In this document: positions 17,776 through 27,034 of the stretch, piece after piece
Position numbering within the stretch: the first letter of the stretch is position 1
Layout of the letters: each line of letters starts with the position of its first letter
From: Thiothrix sp. UBA5583
GTDB taxonomy: Bacteria; Pseudomonadota; Gammaproteobacteria; Thiotrichales; Thiotrichaceae
DNA length: 64,000 bases
NCBI GenBank assembly: GCA_002425225.1
Contig: DILV01000026.1
Location: 1 to 64,000 of the forward strand
Direction of reading: 5' to 3'
Made by a program: the position numbers and the translations under genes
The notes under the pieces: generated by a model
Databases searched by the model: none
The model's input: only the letters and a program-made list of their open reading frames with translations
What the model was told of the DNA's origin: nothing

Positions 17776-18681
17776 ATGAAGCTGTTCCAGTTACGTTTGC
17801 TGAAGACGCTGCTCAACAATGGCATGAATGTGTCGCGAGCAGCCGATCAGCATTACATCGTGCAATCTGCCGTCAGCCGTCAACTGGGCTTGCTGGAAGA
17901 GGAACTGGGGATGCAGTTGTTCGAGCGCAAGGGGAAACGATTGGTGGAGTCAACCCCGGTGTGTAGAGCCATTGTGCAGGAACTCGACCGTATTGAGCAG
18001 GCGATGGAAAACATCCGTGCGGTGGCGGACGATTATCGCCTGCAAACCCGTGGCGAAATCCGCATTGCCACCACCCACACCCAGGCCAAGTATTTCCTGC
18101 CGGAAGTGATGCTGGAATTTCGCCAGCGTTACCCGGATGTTGCCATCCATTTCCTGCAAGGTACGCCAGTGGAACTGGTACGGATGCTGCACGACGGCAA
18201 GGCCGATATTGCGGTATGTACCGAGGAGCTGGGTAATGATTCTGCACTGGATAGCCGCAAGTGTTACGACTGGAACCACGGGCTGGTGCTGCCGGACGGG
18301 CATCCGTTATCTGACGGCAAGCTCACGCTGGAACGTATCGCCCAATATCCGGTGCTGACCTATATCTTTGGTTTTACCGGGCGTTCCAAAATCCATGAAA
18401 CTTTCCGTAACGCCGGGCTGAATCTGGATGTGACGTTTGCCGCCACCGACACTGACGTTATCATCAGCTACGTGCGGCTTGGGTTTGGTGCGGGCATCAT
18501 TGCCAAAATGGCCTATTCCCACATCCACGACGACGACCTGACCCTGCGGGATTTGTCACACCTGTTCCCAGTGTCTACTACCCGTGTAGCCTGGCTGAAA
18601 AACAAATACCTCAAGCAATACATCATGGAAATGGTGGATTTGCTGGTTGAACAGGGCGAAAGCGAAGAGTGGTATGCCTGA
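17776..18681 (+). CDS. LysR-type regulator of the CysB family
   Basis: A 301-residue transcription regulator. A winged helix-turn-helix occupies residues 1-60 (NVSRAADQHYIVQSAVSRQLGLLE is the recognition region). The effector domain carries CysB-family stretches: IATTHTQAKYFLPEV near residue 97, HFLQGTPVELVRML, and FAATDTDVIISYVRLGFGAGI. CysB proteins sense O-acetylserine or related compounds and sulfate status and control sulfate assimilation. The divergent ATP-sulfurylase-like gene is its most likely local target (inference). Downstream genes on the same strand follow closely. Confidence 0.9.
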   Translation: MKLFQLRLLKTLLNNGMNVSRAADQHYIVQSAVSRQLGLLEEELGMQLFERKGKRLVESTPVCRAIVQELDRIEQAMENIRAVADDYRLQTRGEIRIATTHTQAKYFLPEVMLEFRQRYPDVAIHFLQGTPVELVRMLHDGKADIAVCTEELGNDSALDSRKCYDWNHGLVLPDGHPLSDGKLTLERIAQYPVLTYIFGFTGRSKIHETFRNAGLNLDVTFAATDTDVIISYVRLGFGAGIIAKMAYSHIHDDDLTLRDLSHLFPVSTTRVAWLKNKYLKQYIMEMVDLLVEQGESEEWYA

Positions 18682-18728
18682 GCGTGAGACTATATGATTG
18701 CAGCTCATTGCAACGTGAAGGCTTTTCC

Positions 18729-19394
18729 ATGAAATCTATCCGCAGTAGCTTGCTTGCTCTAATGCTTGGCATCAGCATGATCGCTTGCGATCAATCCGCC
18801 CAGCCTCCCGAAGATCTGCCGTGGCAAATAAATATCAGTGCGGAAGGCAACCCGCAGGTGTTCCACATGGAGGTAGGTAAATCTACCCTCAAGGACATGA
18901 TTGAATATTTCCGCAACTTCCCGGAAGTAGCGGTGTTTGCGCACGAAAGCCGCAAGCGCACACTGGAAGCCTACTTCGGCAAGCAGCGTATCGGCCTGTT
19001 TGAAGCCAAGCTCATTGCCGAGTTGCAAGCCGATGATGCGATGTTCGACAAATTCCAGAATGAAGCCAGCAAGCGTGAAGGCATGGCTAGCGGGCAATGG
19101 AAACATACCCTGTCGGAGGCTAACCAGACCATTGCCAACGGGTTAGTTGTGAGCAAGCTGGTTTACCTGCCTTCCATCAATTATGAGTCGGAAGTCGTTG
19201 CTGCCCGGTTCGGTGAGCCTGCGGAACGCTTGCCTGCCACCAAGACCGGCGTGGAATTCTGGTTTTACCCCCAACAAGGACTGGCAATCATGTTGGATGT
19301 TAACGGTGGTGAAATCCTTTACTACACCACCCCTGCGCTTTATCCTGCTCTGAAACAGGAACTGCTGGAGGCCAAGCCCAAGAATGCCGACTGA
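18729..19394 (+). CDS. Predicted lipoprotein, function unknown
   Basis: A 221-residue protein with a lipoprotein signal (MKSIRSSLLALMLGISMIAC, lipobox Cys at residue 20, followed by Asp, which in enterobacteria would favour inner-membrane retention). The globular part contains VGKSTLKDMIEYFRNFPEVAVFA and a C-terminal segment with WFYPQQGLAIMLDVNGGEILYY. I do not recognise the family. The ATG at 18729 puts the signal peptide first; the frame is open earlier. Its end overlaps the next gene by 11 bases, so it is in an operon with the UPF0260 gene, hslR and probably the AsmA-like gene. Confidence 0.75.
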   Translation: MKSIRSSLLALMLGISMIACDQSAQPPEDLPWQINISAEGNPQVFHMEVGKSTLKDMIEYFRNFPEVAVFAHESRKRTLEAYFGKQRIGLFEAKLIAELQADDAMFDKFQNEASKREGMASGQWKHTLSEANQTIANGLVVSKLVYLPSINYESEVVAARFGEPAERLPATKTGVEFWFYPQQGLAIMLDVNGGEILYYTTPALYPALKQELLEAKPKNAD

Positions 19395-19851
19395 TACCCG
19401 CAAACAGCCGTGGTGGAAACAGAAACCGCTGGCGGAGATGAACATGGCGGAGTGGGAAAGCCTGTGTGACCACTGCGCCAAATGTTGTCTGATCAAGCTG
19501 GAAGACGAGGAGGACGGCACGGTCTATTACACCGACGTGGCTTGCGACCTGTTGGATGGCTCAACCTGCCAGTGCAAGGACTACCACAATCGTGAAACTC
19601 TCGTTCCTGAGTGCCTGCGCCTGACCCCGGATAATCTCGACCAGCTTTACTGGATGCCCCCCAGTTGTGCTTACCGTTTGCTGTATGAAGGCAAAAACCT
19701 GCCGTCATGGCATCATCTGGTATCCGGTGACAAGCAGAGTATCCACCGCCTGCAACAATCCATTACCGGGCGTTTTACCTATGCCGCTGAGGTGGGCGAA
19801 GCAGACTGGGAGGAACGGGTCGTTTCATGGCCACTGAAGCGGAAGCTGTAA
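19384..19851 (+). CDS. UPF0260 (YcgN-type) cysteine-cluster protein
   Basis: A 155-residue cytosolic protein of the YcgN/UPF0260 family. The cysteine clusters are plain: LCDHCAKCCLIKLEDEEDG near the N-terminus, then VACDLLDGSTCQCKDY, VPECLRL and PSCAYRLL, which suggests binding of a metal or an iron-sulfur cluster. The biochemical role is unknown. It overlaps the lipoprotein gene by 11 bases and the hslR gene by 25 bases, a tightly packed arrangement consistent with translational coupling. Confidence 0.92.
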   Translation: MPTDTRKQPWWKQKPLAEMNMAEWESLCDHCAKCCLIKLEDEEDGTVYYTDVACDLLDGSTCQCKDYHNRETLVPECLRLTPDNLDQLYWMPPSCAYRLLYEGKNLPSWHHLVSGDKQSIHRLQQSITGRFTYAAEVGEADWEERVVSWPLKRKL

Positions 19852-20219
19852 GTCAACGCCTCGACAAATGGTTGTGGGCAGCGCGTTTCTTCAAAACCCG
19901 CCCGCTGGCAGTGGAAGCTGTCGAGGGCGGGCATGTGCATGTCAACGACGAGCGGGTGAAACCGGCGCGACAAGTGCGCCCCGGCGACAAAATTCGCATC
20001 AAGAAAGGTTTTGAAACCTGGGTAGTGACAGTCAAGGGCTTGAATGAGCAACGACGCCCTGCCACAGAAGCCCGTTTGTTGTACGAGGAATCCGATTATC
20101 ACCGTGAGCAGCGCGAAGCCGTGATTGAGGAACGCCGTTTGCACGGTGTCAACATCAAGGTGCGCAAGCCCGATAAACGTGAACGCAGGTTGATCGACGC
20201 ATTCAAGCAAACCTGGTAG
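19827..20219 (+). CDS. hslR: Heat-shock protein Hsp15, S4-domain RNA-binding
   Basis: A 130-residue protein. The S4 domain fills the first 60 residues (RLDKWLWAARFFKTRPLAVEAVEGGHVHVN is characteristic), followed by a basic region (IRIKKGFETWVVTVKGLNEQR) and a charged tail. Hsp15 binds 50S subunits that carry a stalled peptidyl-tRNA and helps to recycle them. Its start lies within the last codons of the UPF0260 gene. The AsmA-like gene begins nine bases after its stop, preceded by GGAGG that overlaps this gene's end. Confidence 0.93.
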   Translation: MATEAEAVSQRLDKWLWAARFFKTRPLAVEAVEGGHVHVNDERVKPARQVRPGDKIRIKKGFETWVVTVKGLNEQRRPATEARLLYEESDYHREQREAVIEERRLHGVNIKVRKPDKRERRLIDAFKQTW

Positions 20220-20228
20220 GAGGGTGAA

Positions 20229-22664
20229 ATGGCTGTTTTCCGTCCATTTGCATGGCTGCTGGCTATCATGTTGGTTGTGTTGGCAGCGCTGGTTGTTTTC
20301 ATCCTCACCTTCGATGCCAACCGCTACAAGCCTGACATCGTGTCACTGGTCAAAGCGCAAACCGGGCGCGATCTCGACATCCAGGGTGACATCGGCCTGT
20401 CGGTTTACCCGGATATTGCCTTGCAATTGGGCAAAGTCAGTCTGGGTAATGTTGCCGGTTTCAAAGGCGAAACCTTCGCGGCGGCTGACAAGGCGCGGGT
20501 TTCCGTCCAGCTCATGCCGCTGCTGCAACAACAGTTGCGCGTCAATGAAGTGACCCTGCAAGGCTTGAATTTCAACCTGCAACGCAACCAGCAGGGCAAT
20601 ACCAACTGGGCGGATTTGCTGCCCGCTGCTTCCAACCAGCAAAACGATGATGTGGGGCAAGTGATTGCGCGGTTGTTGGGCAATTTCATGATTGCGGGCA
20701 TCAGCGTGCAGGATTCACAAATCCGCTGGCAGGATGGGCTTAACGGGCAAAACCTGACGCTTGCCCCGCTTGACCTCAAAACCGGTACATTACGCCCCAA
20801 CAAGCCAGTCAACATCACGCTGGCAACTCGCCTGCAACAGAACTCCCCGCCACTGGATGTGACACTGGATGGTTCCACCACTGCCAAGCTGGCGGACAAT
20901 CGGGAAGATTTTAGCCTGTCTGACCTTCAACTCAAGGCGCAACTGGCAAACAAACCGGAGGCAGGCGATACCCTGAGTATGAGCCTGACGGCGGATGTGA
21001 ATGGCAATTTGTCCAGCAAGGCACTGGCTTTCAGTGGGCTGGTGGCAGCGGTGGATGTCGCCAGCAAGGCACAAGGCAATCTCCATGCGGATGTGAAAGG
21101 TACACTGCGCGGTGAAACTGGGGCGCAGCAGTATTTCATGCCTGATTTGCAGGCACAGGTTCAATTGCCACAGAGCGGCAATGTGCAACTGAGCGGGCGG
21201 ATGCAGGCCAATCTGGCACAGGATGCACTCAGCATCGGTGGGATGCGCTTGCAGGGCAAATTCACTCATGCAAGTGCCGGGCAGGTCGACCTCAATCTGA
21301 CGGGGGATACCCATCTGGATTTGGCCAGCAAGCTGCTCAAAATTGATGGGATGCAACTTCAGGCCAATACTCAGGGCGGTTCCTTGCCGATGCAGACGGC
21401 CACTATCCAGGCCAGCGGCTCTACCCGTGTGCAGTTGGCGCAGCAGCAACTCAGTATCGGCGGTTTGCAACTGACCACCAACTTGCAAGGTGACAAGTTG
21501 CCCGGTGGCAGTTTGCAGCAACAGGGCAAGGGGGAACTGAACCTCAACTGGGGCAGTGGTAAGGGCGTGATTGATCTGCCGCAAACCAGCCTGACCTTGC
21601 TGAAGCACCAGTTGGCGGGTCGTTTACAAATCCGTGACCCAATGGCAGCGCTGGTGCTGGATGGCGAGTTCAAGGCGGCTGCTCTCCAGTACCCGCCATT
21701 CGTATTGCAGAATGCACTGCTGGGGGTACAGATGGCGAATGGCATTCTTACCTTGACCCCACGCGGAACTCTGTTCAAGGGTGGTTATCAGGGCAATATC
21801 CAGATCAACACACAGCAGACGCCGCCTGCGTTGAAAATGAACCATAAAACCAGTGCCTTGCGTACTGAAGAACTGTTTTTTGCCCTGACACAGGATCGAC
21901 TCGTGACCGGCGCACTGGATCTGAACGCCGACCTGACATCGGTAGCGGGTGATGCCGCCGCTTTCAAGCGCAATCTCAACGGCAATATTGGTGTTACCCT
22001 GAAAGATGGCACGATCCGCGATGCTGGTTTTGCACAAAAAACCAAGGAAGTGGTCAGGCTGTTTGAAAAAGAGCGCGTCAACGAACTGGGTGAAAAGGAA
22101 GTGGCTTTCACCACATTGGGCGGCAACTGGCAGGTGCGGCAAGGCACCTTCCATACCGACGAAAACATCATGACGGCTCCGCATTTTCAGATTAAAGGTG
22201 CAGGGGATGTGAACATCGTCGACGAATTACTGAACGTCAAACTGCGGGTTGGTGAAAAGCCTAAGCCTGACAAGCCGGAAGGGCTGTTTGCCCCGCTACA
22301 CATTCACGGCCCGTGGAAAAACCTCAGTTATGGGCTGGAGCTGGATGTGCTGCTCAAAGAGCTTGCCAAACGCGAACTCAACAAGGAAAAGGCCAAATTG
22401 CAGGAACAACTGGAAGCCGAAAAGCAAAAGCAGCTTGATGCCCTCAAGCAAAAGGTCGATGCGGAAAAAGCCAAGCTCCAGGATAAACTTCAGGCTGAAA
22501 AGGACAAGCTGGAACAGCGCCTGCAAGACGAATTGCAGAAACAGTTGGGTGGCTCATCCTCTTCTGGTGCTGCCGACCCCGTTCAAGGGGCTGGCAGCGT
22601 CGAAGATCAGCTCAAACAGAAGTTGGAGGATGAGTTGAAGAACAAGTTGAAGGGGTTGTTCTAG
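20229..22664 (+). CDS. AsmA-family protein
   Basis: An 811-residue bitopic inner-membrane protein with a large periplasmic part. One N-terminal helix (about 5-31) is followed by the AsmA start region (FDANRYKPDIVSLVKAQTGRDLDIQGDIGLSVYP). A long repetitive beta region follows, and then the conserved AsmA C-terminal module (GALDLNADLTSVAGDAAAFKRNLNGNIGVTLKDGTIRD, AFTTLGGNWQVRQG). AsmA relatives form hydrophobic grooves that move phospholipids toward the outer membrane. Beyond about residue 710 there is an unusual Lys/Glu/Gln coiled coil of about 70 residues with ten-residue near-repeats (KLQ-QLEAEK type). It is convergent with the serine protease gene, four bases between stops. Confidence 0.9.
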   Translation: MAVFRPFAWLLAIMLVVLAALVVFILTFDANRYKPDIVSLVKAQTGRDLDIQGDIGLSVYPDIALQLGKVSLGNVAGFKGETFAAADKARVSVQLMPLLQQQLRVNEVTLQGLNFNLQRNQQGNTNWADLLPAASNQQNDDVGQVIARLLGNFMIAGISVQDSQIRWQDGLNGQNLTLAPLDLKTGTLRPNKPVNITLATRLQQNSPPLDVTLDGSTTAKLADNREDFSLSDLQLKAQLANKPEAGDTLSMSLTADVNGNLSSKALAFSGLVAAVDVASKAQGNLHADVKGTLRGETGAQQYFMPDLQAQVQLPQSGNVQLSGRMQANLAQDALSIGGMRLQGKFTHASAGQVDLNLTGDTHLDLASKLLKIDGMQLQANTQGGSLPMQTATIQASGSTRVQLAQQQLSIGGLQLTTNLQGDKLPGGSLQQQGKGELNLNWGSGKGVIDLPQTSLTLLKHQLAGRLQIRDPMAALVLDGEFKAAALQYPPFVLQNALLGVQMANGILTLTPRGTLFKGGYQGNIQINTQQTPPALKMNHKTSALRTEELFFALTQDRLVTGALDLNADLTSVAGDAAAFKRNLNGNIGVTLKDGTIRDAGFAQKTKEVVRLFEKERVNELGEKEVAFTTLGGNWQVRQGTFHTDENIMTAPHFQIKGAGDVNIVDELLNVKLRVGEKPKPDKPEGLFAPLHIHGPWKNLSYGLELDVLLKELAKRELNKEKAKLQEQLEAEKQKQLDALKQKVDAEKAKLQDKLQAEKDKLEQRLQDELQKQLGGSSSSGAADPVQGAGSVEDQLKQKLEDELKNKLKGLF

Positions 22665-22668
22665 CCGG

Positions 22669-24180
22669 TTACAGGGCTTTCCCGCCCTCAGTTGCCGCTT
22701 GTCGCTGCGTTTGCCCCAGCTCCGCTTCCCATTTCGCCACGTCATCCGACTGCGGTTTCTGGATCAGGTATTTGTCGAGCAATGCCTGATGCCCGCTTTC
22801 GGCTTGCTGGCGATTGATGGCAAGCTGTTTACCGCTGTTGTCTTCCAGCAGGATGGAAGGCGACTTGTCGGTTTTCAGCAGGGTGAAGAATTCCTTGAAG
22901 GTGTTGAATTCCTTGCCGTTGAGCTTGTCGATGTAAAAACCGTTGGTGTCATGAAAGCCGATGTTGTCGGGGGAAGCCAGCACTTTCACCACCTTGGCGT
23001 ATTCCTTGATGTCCTTGCGTTCCTGTTTGTCGAAATCCTTGCGGGACAGGCAGTAGTCCTTGCGTTCCATTGCACTGAAAACAAAGCCGCCATAGACGAA
23101 ATACACCGGTGTTTTGTCGTAGTGGTTGTAAACGCTTTCTGCTGTTTTGGTCAGCGGTACGGCCACTTGCATGGGTTTGCCCGCCCGTACAATGTCGAGT
23201 TTGAGGGAGCCACCCACCTGATGTAAATCAACGTGATACAGGTAGTTGATCTGTTTTTTGGGAGTGAGAATGGTCATGCCGTTGTCTTCGATCTTTTTGC
23301 CGTCGATGTGGGTAATCACGTCGTAGGGCTGGATGACACTTTCGGTCGGTGTGTTGGCGCACACCTTGGTGACAAGCACACCGGATTGTTCATCGGTAAG
23401 CTGGTAATGTTTTTTCAGGGTTGGGTTGAGTAATTCCTCGGTATAGAGGGAGAGTTCCGGCAGACCATCCAGCTTGCCATCGGCAATGTCGGTGAGGAAG
23501 CGTTTTACCATCGTGACCGGGATGATGTAGCCGATGTTCTCATCATCTGCACCGCTAACTTGCATGGCGACCCCGACCACTTTGCCGTTGGAAATGGCTG
23601 GGCCACCGCTGTTGCCGAAATTGATGGCTGCATCAACCTGGATGGCTTGCATTGACAGGCCGCTGTGGGCATAAGTCTGGAATTCGATGCGTGACACGAT
23701 ACCCTTGGTAATGCTGAGGCTGTCGCCCCCAACCGGATAACCGTACACCGCAATTTCCTGATGCACTTCCGGTAAATCGCCCAGCGGCAAGGAGCGGCTG
23801 TGGGCAAAGAAACTGCTGTCCTTGACCTTGAGGACAGCCAGGTCAGTGATATGTGCTACCGCTTCTACCTCCGCCTGGTAGCGTTTGGATTCGCCATCGC
23901 GCTGCACTTCAATGAAGGTTTGGTCTGCCACCACATGGGCATTGGTCAGGATGCGATTGCCTTCAATGATGAAACCTGAGCCAGTAGAACTGACAATGCT
24001 GGAATTCCACGGCGAAGCACTTTCGTGGCTTTTGCTGGTGACATGCACCTTGACGATGCTGGTTTCCACATCATTGTGGGCGTTGCTACTCTCAGCCAGC
24101 AACAGGGCAGGGATTGTTGCCAGCAAGCAAGCCAGCAGGGGCAAAACAGGGCGCAGCAAGCCACTCAGGATACGGTTCAT
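22669..24180 (-). CDS. Secreted trypsin-like serine protease with PDZ region (paralogue 1)
   Basis: A 503-residue protein: signal peptide 1-29 (ending LLLA), then a chymotrypsin-fold S1C-type domain. The catalytic His82 is in LTNAHVVA, Asp113 in ITDLAVLKV and Ser191 in [13 protein letters not shown]-like region follows (GVLVTKVCANTPTESVIQPYDVITHIDGKKI, about 268-298), and a C-terminal domain of about 150 residues is shared with the second paralogue at 33175-35079. The domain order resembles plant Deg9-type proteases rather than DegP. It should act in the periplasm or outside; substrates unknown. It is a single gene, convergent with the AsmA-like gene and divergent from an unknown gene. Confidence 0.88.
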   Translation of the reverse strand: MNRILSGLLRPVLPLLACLLATIPALLLAESSNAHNDVETSIVKVHVTSKSHESASPWNSSIVSSTGSGFIIEGNRILTNAHVVADQTFIEVQRDGESKRYQAEVEAVAHITDLAVLKVKDSSFFAHSRSLPLGDLPEVHQEIAVYGYPVGGDSLSITKGIVSRIEFQTYAHSGLSMQAIQVDAAINFGNSGGPAISNGKVVGVAMQVSGADDENIGYIIPVTMVKRFLTDIADGKLDGLPELSLYTEELLNPTLKKHYQLTDEQSGVLVTKVCANTPTESVIQPYDVITHIDGKKIEDNGMTILTPKKQINYLYHVDLHQVGGSLKLDIVRAGKPMQVAVPLTKTAESVYNHYDKTPVYFVYGGFVFSAMERKDYCLSRKDFDKQERKDIKEYAKVVKVLASPDNIGFHDTNGFYIDKLNGKEFNTFKEFFTLLKTDKSPSILLEDNSGKQLAINRQQAESGHQALLDKYLIQKPQSDDVAKWEAELGQTQRQAATEGGKAL

Positions 24181-24309
24181 ACGTTACAGCTCAGTTGAGG
24201 GAAGTTGGTGTGTAAATAGTCTAATACAAAATTTCCGCAGAAATACGATAAATGGTCTACGTTTAGGGTTATCGTAAACATCAGGGCTGTGGTTTAAGGG
24301 GGCTTCATC

Positions 24310-25734
24310 ATGAGCGAAACCGTGCAAAATCTACTGGGCAAGGCACAGGCGTTGCGTACCCAGGCGCAGGACATGCAGCTTAAGGCTGACAAGGCACAAG
24401 AATACCTCAGCCAGCAACAGACCAGACGTGCCAGCTTGTTGCAGGAGCGTGAGCAATACATTGCCACCAATCCATCTGCTGCTGGGCTGGTGATTCCTTC
24501 GGTAGAAGTGCCGCCTGCCCAGGCTAAGGAGCCTTCCGGTTGCCTGTTTGCGGGTTCTTCCGGCAACAAACAGTCTGCCACTCCGCCACCGGTTAATGCT
24601 GAAGCCCATCCCCGCCTGGCCTACCTGAATACGCAGATTGCCGACTGTGACAACCTGTTGGGAGTCTGGAGGGGGCGGCTTGCCGAGTACCAGGGTATGG
24701 CGACAAAGCTCAAGGCAGATGCTGATACCCTGGAACAACGCGCCAAGGAACTGCAACAATCAACACCGCAACCCCAGCCAAACCAGCCGGTTTACAAAAG
24801 CACGCTACGCCGTACCGACATTGAAACCCCGCCGACAGGGGAAACGCTGGACGAACCGTTTACTGCTGATGCCATTCATGTGCGCACCAGCAACCAGCAA
24901 ATCAGCGGCAATACGATCCGTGACACCATTCTGGATACCGCCTACGGGCAGACCAACAATCTGGCGGAAATGGCGCACCGTGATGCCATCCAGTTGATTC
25001 CAGCCAACCAGTTCGCTGCCGGTGAGTTGGAAAAGCTGTTCATTACCGGCAACCGTATCCAGTCGGCAGGCAAGTTGCAGGGCATTTTTGGTTCGGATGG
25101 CATCTTTCGCAACCTCACCATTACCTTCAACACTATCAATACCCAGTCAGACCACAAAATCACCCTCAACGGTCTGGTCGGGCAATATAACCATATCGAA
25201 GGCAACCGCGACCAGCGCGGCGATCTGGTGACAGTGCAACTCAACCCGATCCGGCTGGGCGGCAATCTGGCGACCGGCAATGTGTGGATTTTGTCGGTAG
25301 TAGCTGCTGATGAGGATTTGTACGGTTACGGCGACATCAATATCGGCGGGGACATTGCCAGTGGCGCGAATCCGTATCGGCACATCCAGGATCAGCGCAG
25401 TATGGTGCAAGCCCGCGACAAGATGAATGGTGATGTAAATCTGAGTAATTTCCCCATGCGCGAATACAAGCGGCAATTGCAGACCATGACTCTGGGCGAG
25501 CTGATTAGCCGCTACGCCGGGCTGGAAACGGAAATGGCACTCTGGTTGAAACGGGTAGGGGAGTTGTTGCCGGGTTCCGCCAATCTGCTAGCAAGGGTAG
25601 AGCAGGCGCAGACAGCCGCGCAGATGCAACGCCATGTCAGTATTCTGGAGTTGGTGCAGCACAGCCCTGACTTGCATAATTTCTGTATTCAGGCACTCGC
25701 CAAATGGATGGCGCGGGAAGCAGGGCAGGCATAA
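24310..25734 (+). CDS. Coiled-coil protein with beta-solenoid-like region, unknown
   Basis: A 474-residue protein I do not recognise. It has no signal peptide or membrane helix. Residues 1-50 are a Gln/Ala-rich coiled coil, followed by a Pro/Ala linker, and a second coiled coil lies near 105-155. Residues about 180-360 look like an irregular right-handed beta-solenoid: short repeated turns such as NQQISGNTIRDTIL, LFITGNRIQSAG, FRNLTITFNTINT and GQYNHIEGN. They include DAIQLIPANQF, which resembles a motif I associate with parallel beta-helix proteins. The C-terminal 100 residues are predicted helical. The overall plan (coil, solenoid, helical end) resembles tail or surface-fibre proteins, but there are no phage genes nearby. 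Confidence 0.7.
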   Translation: MSETVQNLLGKAQALRTQAQDMQLKADKAQEYLSQQQTRRASLLQEREQYIATNPSAAGLVIPSVEVPPAQAKEPSGCLFAGSSGNKQSATPPPVNAEAHPRLAYLNTQIADCDNLLGVWRGRLAEYQGMATKLKADADTLEQRAKELQQSTPQPQPNQPVYKSTLRRTDIETPPTGETLDEPFTADAIHVRTSNQQISGNTIRDTILDTAYGQTNNLAEMAHRDAIQLIPANQFAAGELEKLFITGNRIQSAGKLQGIFGSDGIFRNLTITFNTINTQSDHKITLNGLVGQYNHIEGNRDQRGDLVTVQLNPIRLGGNLATGNVWILSVVAADEDLYGYGDINIGGDIASGANPYRHIQDQRSMVQARDKMNGDVNLSNFPMREYKRQLQTMTLGELISRYAGLETEMALWLKRVGELLPGSANLLARVEQAQTAAQMQRHVSILELVQHSPDLHNFCIQALAKWMAREAGQA

Positions 25735-25762
25735 GCCCACCCGCGTTGCGTTTCCTGAGCGG

Positions 25763-26452
25763 TTAGCGTGCTTGATGGCGGGTTAATTGCGCTTCCACTA
25801 CCTCACCGTCTTCGTTATGGCGGATTTTGACAATGCCGTAGTTGAGTTCAGGGGCCAGCCAGACCGTAGTTTGGCGGTTGCCTTCCGGGTCATTACGCTG
25901 GATTTTTTCACATGCAAACTGGCCTGCTGACGTTTGCAGGGTTTCCTTGCCCAGTTTGTTGAAGGTGTAAGTGTGCAGTTTGCCCTTGTTGGTGACTTTG
26001 TAGCTGAGTGGCTTGCCTGCTGCCAAATCGTCGATCAGGTAAAGTTCCAGCAAGGCCGGGTCAATAGTGCCAGCGGGTACCTCCAGTTTGTAATCCGTAC
26101 CAGCATATTCCCCTTTGACCTGGGCAGGGGAGACAAAGCTGAATTCGTCACGTTTGTCCTTGCGCTTGTTTTTATGGTGGTGCAAATAGCTTTGTGTTTG
26201 CAATTTGTCGCCTTGGCGGCTGCCGATGCTGCGTTCCGTGAGGGTGTCGCCACTCAGCATGGCGGCTAGACCATTGGCTTTGGTGACTTTCTGGTAGGTA
26301 TAACCATTGGCTGTGTAGTGCAGGCTGATCTCCATGTTGCCGAGGGTCAGCCCGGCCTTGCTGACGCTGAAACTGGACTCAAAGCCAGCCGGGGCAGCCT
26401 GGGCGGATGATAAGGCAAACAGCAAACTTGCTGCCAGCACGGTATATTTCAT
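25763..26452 (-). CDS. Secreted DUF3108 protein
   Basis: A 229-residue protein with a signal peptide (MKYTVLAASLLFALSSAQAA, cleaved about residue 19-20). The DUF3108 pattern follows: FSVSKAGLTLGNMEISLHY, VPAGTIDPALLELYLIDDLAAGK, LHTYTFNKLGKETLQT and the end VWLAPELNYGIVKIRHNEDGE. DUF3108 proteins are periplasmic and probably beta-barrel-like; the role is unknown. The ATG at 26452 is chosen because it starts the signal peptide; the frame is open to 26488. Divergent from trxA. Confidence 0.88.
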   Translation of the reverse strand: MKYTVLAASLLFALSSAQAAPAGFESSFSVSKAGLTLGNMEISLHYTANGYTYQKVTKANGLAAMLSGDTLTERSIGSRQGDKLQTQSYLHHHKNKRKDKRDEFSFVSPAQVKGEYAGTDYKLEVPAGTIDPALLELYLIDDLAAGKPLSYKVTNKGKLHTYTFNKLGKETLQTSAGQFACEKIQRNDPEGNRQTTVWLAPELNYGIVKIRHNEDGEVVEAQLTRHQAR

Positions 26453-26707
26453 TGCGGGTAATCCTTCTGTTTTTTCCATGTACCGCATTAGACTATAGAT
26501 GCTGTTCTGTGTTCACTGGTCAGATGCAATCTGTGAATGCACATAAAACATCAGGACATGCACACCAATACTATAAAGATGGTTTAAAATATTGGAAAAT
26601 CTACCCAGCGAACCCAGCATGGTGGGTTGGTGCATTCTGGCAGGCAGATGCCGACAATTGCCGGGTAAATGCTGTAACGCAATGAATTTTTTAGGGAGAC
26701 CCCTTCT

Positions 26708-27034
26708 GTGAGTACAAATATGATTCAACTTTCCGATGCGACCTTTGAACAGGAAGTTCTGAAATCCACTGTGCCGGTATTGGTAGATTACTGGGCTGAA
26801 TGGTGCGGGCCATGTAAAATGATTGCCCCTTTGCTGGATGAAATTGCTACAGAATTTGCAGGCAAGCTTACAGTTGCCAAGCTGAACATTGATGAAAACA
26901 AGGGAACACCGCCACGTTATGGCATCCGTGGTATTCCAACCCTGATGCTGTTTAAAGATGGCGCGGTTGCAGCCACCAAAGTCGGGGCATTGTCCAAGTC
27001 ACAGTTGGTCGCATTTCTGAACCTGAATCTGTAA
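26708..27034 (+). CDS. trxA: Thioredoxin
   Basis: The general cytosolic disulfide reductant, recycled by thioredoxin reductase. 108 residues with the active site WCGPC (C33 and C36) and the cis-proline motif [14 protein letters not shown]. The start is a GTG at 26708 preceded by AGGGAG; an in-frame ATG four codons later would also work. The 255-base gap upstream contains a small hairpin (AACCCA / TGGGTT near 26610-26630) and must hold the promoters for both divergent genes. The next gene downstream is rho, an order common in gammaproteobacteria. Confidence 0.98.
   Translation: MSTNMIQLSDATFEQEVLKSTVPVLVDYWAEWCGPCKMIAPLLDEIATEFAGKLTVAKLNIDENKGTPPRYGIRGIPTLMLFKDGAVAATKVGALSKSQLVAFLNLNL

Noticed and set aside
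26407..26685. Open frame across the DUF3108-trxA gap
   Set aside because: It starts inside the DUF3108 signal peptide region on the opposite strand and resembles no protein; the gap is better explained as divergent promoters.
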